From Neorhodopirellula pilleata (GTDB taxonomy: Bacteria; Planctomycetota; Planctomycetia; Pirellulales; Pirellulaceae): a DNA stretch of 64,000 bases. The translations under genes were made by a program, and so were the position numbers. Below the pieces are notes generated by a model. It did no database searches and had not been told where the DNA came from. It was given only the letters and a program-made list of their open reading frames with translations. Numbering within the stretch: the first letter of the stretch is position 1; each line of letters begins with the position of its first letter. The stretch covers positions 1 to 64,000 of the forward strand of contig NZ_SJPM01000009.1 in assembly GCF_007859915.1 (NCBI RefSeq). Reading direction: 5' to 3'. Positions 59,031 through 64,000 of this stretch are shown piece after piece.

Positions 59031-59312
59031 CATTCGGCATTCTATGCCACCACATTAGACGTTTTGCTAAAGCACTTGCTGGTAAAACGACCCATCGTCA
59101 CGGGGGTGGCAACGGACATTTGCGTGCTCTTTACCTGCAACGACGCCTACATGCGAGACTACCAGATCGCGATCCCGTCCGACTGCGTCGCGGCGAACAC
59201 GAAAGAGCAATCCGACGCAGCCCTGTACCTAATGCAAAGAGTGCTCAGGGCGGACATCCGGGCTTGGACTCACCTGATGCGACAAGGTTCAAAGACATCA
59301 GTCGCATCCTAG
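59031..59312 (+). pseudogene. Remnant of an isochorismatase-like hydrolase
   Basis: The frame 59031-59312 reads KHSAFYATTLDVLLKHLLVKRPIVTGVATDICVLFTCNDAYMRDYQIAIPSDCVAANTKEQSDAALYLMQRVLRADI, the C-terminal half of a cysteine hydrolase with the Cys in ATDICVLFT. The N-terminal half with the catalytic Asp is absent; the upstream sequence is the 59-aa lipoprotein in another frame. So this is a truncated gene left after a deletion. Unrelated in detail to the intact hydrolase at 24537-25277. Confidence 0.8.
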
Positions 59313-59867
59313 CAAACGACGTCAACCAGGACGGAACTTCCGTTGGCGCCATGCAACGCTACCAAGGACTCGTCCACCCTTAATCGTCATCAACGCCGCC
59401 CTCGGTTACACTATGCCAAAACGAGAGCCGATCATCAGTTCGGACTGATAAAGTGGCTGAGCGAAGTGAATCCGTCACAAATATTAAGTTTTGTTTGCTG
59501 GATAGACAAAGCGGTTGTCAGGGGGTGCTGAGAACCGACAATGTGGTGGCCTGGGTTACAAACGGGTTGGACGCTTTCAAATTAACGGCTCGATTCGTCG
59601 ATTTCGCCCACACCTTCGAAATCGGTGATCTCGGGCATTACCAACTCCGAGGTCCTTTCCCCGGATGATCGGTCGTTCGTGGCGTTCACGGAGTGTCTTC
59701 GCCGAGGCATGAGGGTCTGAGGCATGAGGTTCTGCTGATTCATCAACGTGCCGACCGAATTCACAAAAAGGTGGACCATTGCCGTTGCATGATGATTCAT
59801 GTGCCGAGAAACAGCGACACTGACGACGAATGAAAAGATTGAGAATTCAATCCCCCATCGAAAAGCC
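59313..59867. other. Gene-poor gap before DUF1559 copy 2
   Basis: 555 bp. No intact gene on either strand. GAGGCATGAGG occurs twice near 59703-59725. Probably decayed sequence next to the isochorismatase remnant. Confidence 0.5.
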
Positions 59868-60878
59868 ATGATGAAACCTAAGAAGCGGTCTGCTTTTACC
59901 CTGATCGAATTGCTTGTCGTGATCGCCATCATCGGCGTCTTGGTCGGATTGTTGCTTCCGGCGGTTCAAGCGGCTCGGGCGGCGGCGCGGCGGATGGATT
60001 GTTCGAACCGAATGAAGCAGATCGGACTCGCGATTCACAACTACCATTCGGCCTACAAACGTTTGCCACGGGCTTGGTGGTTGGAAACTCCGTTGGACAC
60101 GCAACCCAAAGCGTTCAACGGGCGCGTTTGGACGGTTGATATTTTGCCGTTCTTGGAAGAGCAAGCGACCTACGAACAACTCAATCACAATACACTCTCG
60201 GTTGACCAACTCAGCCCGACGAACGTGGCCGTGATTCAGCAATCGATCACTAGCTACCTATGTCCTTCATCCCCGGGCGGTCCCGATCAACGACGCTACA
60301 CGTTCAACTCGACGCCCGCGGGGTTGCCGTTCACGGCCACGGACATCGCCGCGTGTGATTTCACCCCCGCCGCAGGCGTCCGTGGAACGTACGCGGTCCA
60401 CGCGTTCGGACCGAACTTGCTTTCCAACCGCGAAGGCGCGATGCAAGTCGTCAGCGAATTGTTCGGCGGGAGCGAGGATGGAAACTTCGCCGGGGTGCTC
60501 GACGGTTTGTCCAACACGATCTTCATCGGCGAGCGGACCGGCGGGCCGGTCGTTTATAGTGCCGGTCGCGAGGATCCGGTGGCAACGGCCAATCTAATCG
60601 GGCTCGAAGGCGGCGGTTGGGGAGACTTGCTCGGAGGTGACCATTGGTTGCAAGGTTCGCTCCGTAGTGGTTTGTCGTGGCCACCGTTGGGCGGCCCCTG
60701 CGCGATCAACTGCACCAACGCTCGCGGGTTTGGTTTTCACAGTTTTCATGAAGGCGGATCCCAGTTCATTCTCGGCGATGGATCGGTCCGTTTCGTGACC
60801 GCTAGCGTGAATGCGACGGCGTTCGCATCGATGATCACACGTCGTGGCGGAGAACGAGTTGATCACGATGCGTACTGA
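59868..60878 (+). CDS. DUF1559 prepilin-like protein, copy 2
   Basis: 336 aa; start at ATG 59868 (or 59871). N-terminus KRSAFTLIELLVVIAIIGVLVGLLLPAVQAARAAARRMDCSNRMKQIGLAIHNYH, then the central LPFLEEQATYEQL and LCPSSPGG. The C-terminal EGGSQFILGDGSVRFVTAS replaces the usual H-x9-DG with a shortened form (HSFHEGGSQFILGDG). Paired with a lipoprotein gene that overlaps its end by 11 bp, like the pair at 49.4-50.8 kb. Confidence 0.92.
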   Translation: MMKPKKRSAFTLIELLVVIAIIGVLVGLLLPAVQAARAAARRMDCSNRMKQIGLAIHNYHSAYKRLPRAWWLETPLDTQPKAFNGRVWTVDILPFLEEQATYEQLNHNTLSVDQLSPTNVAVIQQSITSYLCPSSPGGPDQRRYTFNSTPAGLPFTATDIAACDFTPAAGVRGTYAVHAFGPNLLSNREGAMQVVSELFGGSEDGNFAGVLDGLSNTIFIGERTGGPVVYSAGREDPVATANLIGLEGGGWGDLLGGDHWLQGSLRSGLSWPPLGGPCAINCTNARGFGFHSFHEGGSQFILGDGSVRFVTASVNATAFASMITRRGGERVDHDAY

Positions 60879-61347
60879 ATCAGAAGAACCGGTCAGTTCA
60901 CCGTACAGATTCCAAGCGAGCAGGGGCGTGCCAACTCTCTTGACGCTGGGATTGATCCTTTCACTCGTCACTGTGACGGCGTGCCATCGTGAACCGACTC
61001 GATCGGGCTTGGTCGCGATCAACGGCACCGTGCTGGTCGACGACACTCCCGCCTCCGGGGTCACGTTGACGTTGCATCCGGTCGACAACCAAGGTGTTTA
61101 CGCGAACGGCACGACCGACGACCAAGGGAATCTCGTCGTATCGACTTACGACTTGGGTGACGGAGCGGTCTCGGGTACTTACCAAGTCTCATTCACTTGG
61201 GGCGAGTTCGATCCGGTATCGCGATCGATGACCGACGATCGGCTGGGTGGACGGTACGAGGTCGCCAAAGATTCGGGGATTGTATGGGAAATCGAACCCG
61301 ATCAAACGTTCCAGGCTGGAACGATTGAATTGAAGTCGAATCGTTGA
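60868..61347 (+). CDS. Small lipoprotein partner of DUF1559 copy 2
   Basis: 159 aa from the ATG at 60868. Lipobox near LSLVTVTAC (about residue 39), so the signal has a rather long N-region. The mature part GLVAINGTVLVDDTPASGVTLTLHPVDNQGVYANGTTDDQGNLVVSTYDLGDGAVSGTYQVSF is a carboxypeptidase-regulatory/transthyretin-like beta domain, as in its counterpart at 50422. The end is TFQAGTIELKS. Function unproven. Confidence 0.85.
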   Translation: MRTESEEPVSSPYRFQASRGVPTLLTLGLILSLVTVTACHREPTRSGLVAINGTVLVDDTPASGVTLTLHPVDNQGVYANGTTDDQGNLVVSTYDLGDGAVSGTYQVSFTWGEFDPVSRSMTDDRLGGRYEVAKDSGIVWEIEPDQTFQAGTIELKSNR

Positions 61348-61384
61348 AACGAAAGTTTTTCGATGGCCGTTCCAAAAACGACGG

Positions 61385-62698
61385 TCACTCGTATTCGCGG
61401 ACTTGGCGAGCGATGGCGAGGGCGAGGGCATCGCGAACGCTCTCGATCGTGATTCGGTCGAAGATCTGCTGAAAAAAACCACTGACGATCATCCGCACGG
61501 CTTCTTTGCGAGTGAAGCCGCGACACAGTGCATAGAAAATCTGCTCTTCATCGACCTTCGCCGTCGTGCTGCCGTGGGTGCAACGAACGTCGTCGGCTTC
61601 GATTTCCAAGCCGGGAATCGAATCGGCTCGGGAATGATTTGACAGCACCAAGTTGTCATTGCGTTGGTAGCCGTCGGTCTTCTGAGCTTTCTTGTCGACC
61701 TTGATCATGCCACGCCAAACGGTCCGGCTCTTGTCCTGCTGGGCGGACTTGTAAAGGAAGTCGCTGTGGCAGCTTGGGGCTTTGTGATGTTGTTGGGTGT
61801 GGTAAGCGATGTGTTGGCGGCCTTCGGTGAATAGCACGCCGTTGACTTGTGAATCAGCCCCCGGTCCGATCAAGTCGACCGATTGGTTGACCTTGGCCAA
61901 TCCCGCGCCCATCGCGGCGACGGTCCACTGCAACGTCGCGTCGCGGTCGACGGTGGCTTTCTGGTGTGCGAAGTGGTACGTCTTGTGGCCCCATTCTTGG
62001 ACGTTGACGTAACGCAGATGCGAGTTCGGCTTTTGGATGATCTCGATCGCGCCCATGTGCAACCCACCGGCGGCCGGATCGACGCTGTTGGATTCATGAA
62101 TCACGGTCGCTTCGGCTCCTTCCTCGAGCACGATCAACGTGTGGCTGGTATCGATGCCCCCGTCGCTCATGACCGAACCGATATAGAGCGGTTTTTCGAT
62201 CACGACACCCTTGGGCACATACAGAAATTGACCACCGGACCAAAACGCCGCATGCAGGGCGGCGAACTTGTCGTAGTCGGGGTCGACGACGGTATACAGA
62301 AAAGGGCGAACCTTGTCGGGTGCTTCGTTGCAAAACCGTTCCAAACTACCGAACAGCACACCCATGGCCGCTAAGGATTCGTCCAACGTCTCAACCGCAA
62401 GTTGGCTGTCGACGGTAAGCATCGTGCCGCCCGGATCGATGCCTTCGCGAAGCTGCGCGACATCGGGAATCTCAAGCTCACCGCCGGGGACTTGAGGTGG
62501 GGCATACTTGTGGAGCTGGAAGATTCGATTGTCGGTGCGAATCCACTCCTCGCTGCGGCGACTGGGCCAATCCATCGCTTCGGCATGCGAGAACGATTCG
62601 CGACGGAGCAGCGTCAGCCATTGCGGTTCGCTGGATCGGGCTTCGAGGAATCCTTCAAAGCCCGAAGCGTCGAAGGTGGCGGAGGCAGTCAGGGACAT
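61385..62698 (-). CDS. sufD: Fe-S cluster assembly protein SufD
   Basis: 437 aa from the ATG at 62698. The in-frame sequence upstream is the TTCAATC heptamer array and not coding. SufD beta-helix core: LHAAFWSGGQFLYVPKGVVIEKPLYI, LIVLEEGAEATVIHES, VNGVLFTEGRQHIAYHTQQHHKAP, and the C-terminal helix block CTHGSTTAKVDEEQIFYALCRGFTRKEAVRMIVSGFFQQI. It forms the SufBCD scaffold with SufB. It follows sufB on the same strand, separated by 153 bp filled with the composite repeat; sufC is not between them. Confidence 0.94.
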   Translation of the reverse strand: MSLTASATFDASGFEGFLEARSSEPQWLTLLRRESFSHAEAMDWPSRRSEEWIRTDNRIFQLHKYAPPQVPGGELEIPDVAQLREGIDPGGTMLTVDSQLAVETLDESLAAMGVLFGSLERFCNEAPDKVRPFLYTVVDPDYDKFAALHAAFWSGGQFLYVPKGVVIEKPLYIGSVMSDGGIDTSHTLIVLEEGAEATVIHESNSVDPAAGGLHMGAIEIIQKPNSHLRYVNVQEWGHKTYHFAHQKATVDRDATLQWTVAAMGAGLAKVNQSVDLIGPGADSQVNGVLFTEGRQHIAYHTQQHHKAPSCHSDFLYKSAQQDKSRTVWRGMIKVDKKAQKTDGYQRNDNLVLSNHSRADSIPGLEIEADDVRCTHGSTTAKVDEEQIFYALCRGFTRKEAVRMIVSGFFQQIFDRITIESVRDALALAIARQVREYE

Positions 62699-62845
62699 GA
62701 TTGAAGATTGAAGATTGAAGATTGAAGATTGAAGATTGAAGATTGAAGATTGAAGATTGAAGAGTAGGCTGGGTCGAAGCCGCTTCGGCGTAGACCCGGC
62801 AGCCAACCGCCAAGAGCCAACCGCCAAAAGCTAATCGCTAACCGC
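62699..62845 (-). repeat. Composite repeat upstream of sufD: family D hairpin and (TTCAATC)9
   Basis: On the minus strand: TGGCGGTTAGC-type words (62845-62805), the hairpin at 62802-62764 and nine perfect TTCAATC heptamers at 62761-62699, touching the sufD ATG. The same composite stands before asnB, with four heptamers. Confidence 0.92.
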
Positions 62846-62851
62846 CATCCA

Positions 62852-64000
62852 CTACCCGACGCTGCCTTCCATTTGCAATTGGATCAGGCGGTTCATTTCG
62901 ACGGCGTATTCCATCGGCAACTCTTTGACGAGCGGCTCGATAAAACCATTGACGATCATCGTCGAGGCTTCCGCTTCGGTCAGCCCTCGGGACAACAGAT
63001 AGAACATCTGCTCTTCGCCGATTCGCGATACGCTCGCTTCGTGTCCGATTTGAACGTCTTGTTCGAGCACTTCGATGTATGGGTACGTGTCACTGCGGCT
63101 CTTGTCGTCGAGAATCAATGCGTCGCAAACAACGCTGTTCTTGCTGTTGTAGGCCCCGGGTTCGACACGCACGAGTCCGCGGTAGCTACCGCGTCCGCCG
63201 TTCTTGCTGATGCTCTTGCTGACGATTTGCCCGGTCGTGTTGGGGGCGCAGTGAACGAGTTTGGCACCGGCGTCTTGGTGTTGACCGGCGCTGCTGAACG
63301 CGATCGACAGGATTTCGCCGCGGGCACCCGGTTCCATCATGTGGACGGCGGGGTATTTCATCGTCAACTTGCTACCCAGGTTGCCGTCGACCCATTCCAT
63401 CGTCGCGTCGCCGTACGCGTAAGCGCGTTTGGTGACCAAGTTGTAGATGTTATTGGCCCAGTTTTGGATCGTCGTGTAACGGCAACGGGCGTTGCGTTTG
63501 ACGACGACTTCGACGACGGCGCTGTGCAGACTTTCGGTCGTGTACATCGGAGCCGTGCAGCCTTCGACGTAATGAATCGACGCCCCTTCATCGACGATGA
63601 TCAAGGTTCGTTCGAACTGGCCCATGCTTTCGGCGTTGATGCGGAAGTATGCCTGCAGCGGGAATTCGATATGGACGCCTTTGGGTACGTAGATGAACGA
63701 ACCGCCCGACCATACGGCGCTGTTCAAGGCCGCAAACTTATTGTCCGTCGGCGGGATGATCGTGCCGAAGTATTCACGCAGCAGATCGGAATGCTCACGC
63801 ACGGCGGTGTCGGTGTCGGTGAAGATCACGCCTTGGTTGTGCAGATCTTCTTGCAGCGATCCGTAGACGACTTCGCTTTCGAACTGCGCCTTCACACCGG
63901 CGAGAAATTTCTTTTCTGCTTCGGGAATGCCCAACTTATCGAACGTGTCCTTGATCTCTTGCGGCACGTCGTCCCAAGACTTTTCTTGGCTATTGGTCGG
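62852..64000 (-). CDS. sufB: Fe-S cluster assembly protein SufB (5' end outside window)
   Basis: At least 382 residues; the frame stays open to the right edge, so the start is missing. Blocks: GVIFTDTDTAVREHSDLLREYFGTIIPPTDNKFAALNSAVWSGGSFIYVPKGVHIEFPLQAYFRIN, SIHYVEGCTAPMYTTESLHSAVVEVVVKRNARCRYTTIQNWANNIYNLVTKRA, and the end SRIGEEQMFYLLSRGLTEAEASTMIVNGFIEPLVKELPMEYAVEMNRLIQLQMEGSVG. The Cys in VEGCTAP and the terminal Glu are the family's cluster-assembly residues. SufB carries the nascent Fe-S cluster. Confidence 0.95.
   Translation of the reverse strand, partial: PTNSQEKSWDDVPQEIKDTFDKLGIPEAEKKFLAGVKAQFESEVVYGSLQEDLHNQGVIFTDTDTAVREHSDLLREYFGTIIPPTDNKFAALNSAVWSGGSFIYVPKGVHIEFPLQAYFRINAESMGQFERTLIIVDEGASIHYVEGCTAPMYTTESLHSAVVEVVVKRNARCRYTTIQNWANNIYNLVTKRAYAYGDATMEWVDGNLGSKLTMKYPAVHMMEPGARGEILSIAFSSAGQHQDAGAKLVHCAPNTTGQIVSKSISKNGGRGSYRGLVRVEPGAYNSKNSVVCDALILDDKSRSDTYPYIEVLEQDVQIGHEASVSRIGEEQMFYLLSRGLTEAEASTMIVNGFIEPLVKELPMEYAVEMNRLIQLQMEGSVG

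Overview
The window reads as a piece of a Planctomycetota chromosome, most likely a Pirellulaceae (Rhodopirellula-like) genome. The indications are two DUF1559 prepilin-like genes each paired with a small lipoprotein, many short membrane proteins starting with FSLRTLL-type helices, dense dispersed hairpin repeats whose chance translation gives the NPKRKRG/LAYASGY strings seen in Rhodopirellula-type annotations, a monomeric NADP isocitrate dehydrogenase, and weak ribosome binding sites. The assignment is inferred from gene content; no 16S gene is present.

Left end (1-8.3 kb): a chromosomal integron. An integron-type tyrosine integrase (6720-8279, +) faces away from an array of eight gene cassettes whose genes run on the minus strand and which continues past the left edge. 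I located an attC after every cassette. Seven share AAC/GTT ends, an unpaired spacer and, in six of them, the same two extrahelical bases (G and A) on the same arm. The cassette borders are confirmed independently because the first bases of each cassette are the reverse complement of the outer end of its own attC. Cargo includes a PP2C-like phosphatase, a SUKH/SMI1-like protein, an IS91-type HUH transposase, small planctomycete membrane proteins and unknowns. One attC is split by a 766-nt ORF-less group II intron, on the strand opposite to the cassette genes. The integrase has an N-terminal extension that looks like a second core-binding domain.

8.3-25.3 kb: repeats and tRNA-Leu(UAG), then a ribosomal/translation cluster on the minus strand (rplY-pth-rpsF-ssb-rplI), monomeric icd, hisI, a quinone oxidoreductase framed by inverted copies of a repeat, hemP with an overlapping partner gene, an Ig-like membrane protein plus a frameshifted sodium/solute symporter, a 39-aa membrane peptide, and pyrB-asnB-N-carbamoyl amidohydrolase-isochorismatase-like hydrolase on the plus strand.

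25.6-41 kb (minus strand): a tightly overlapped polysaccharide/glycolipid cluster (flippase, FkbM methyltransferase, two GT2 glycosyltransferases, DUF2304), a TMTC-like TPR membrane protein, DUF192, and a Tad pilus locus (flp, cpaA, a triple-module cpaB/rcpC, cpaE, cpaF, tadB, tadC) without secretin or minor pilins in this window.

41-64 kb: two Cys/His-rich secreted paralogs, a DUF58-TgpA-MoxR-lipoprotein-permease operon, a DUF1559/lipoprotein pair, pstSCAB, a run of small stress/envelope genes, an ArsR regulator, a single-chain CdaA-CdaR (diadenylate cyclase plus YbbR) fusion beside a truncated HAD gene, an isochorismatase remnant, a second DUF1559/lipoprotein pair, and sufD-sufB (sufB runs off the right edge). 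A composite hairpin plus TTCAATC heptamer array sits directly before the start codons of asnB and sufD.
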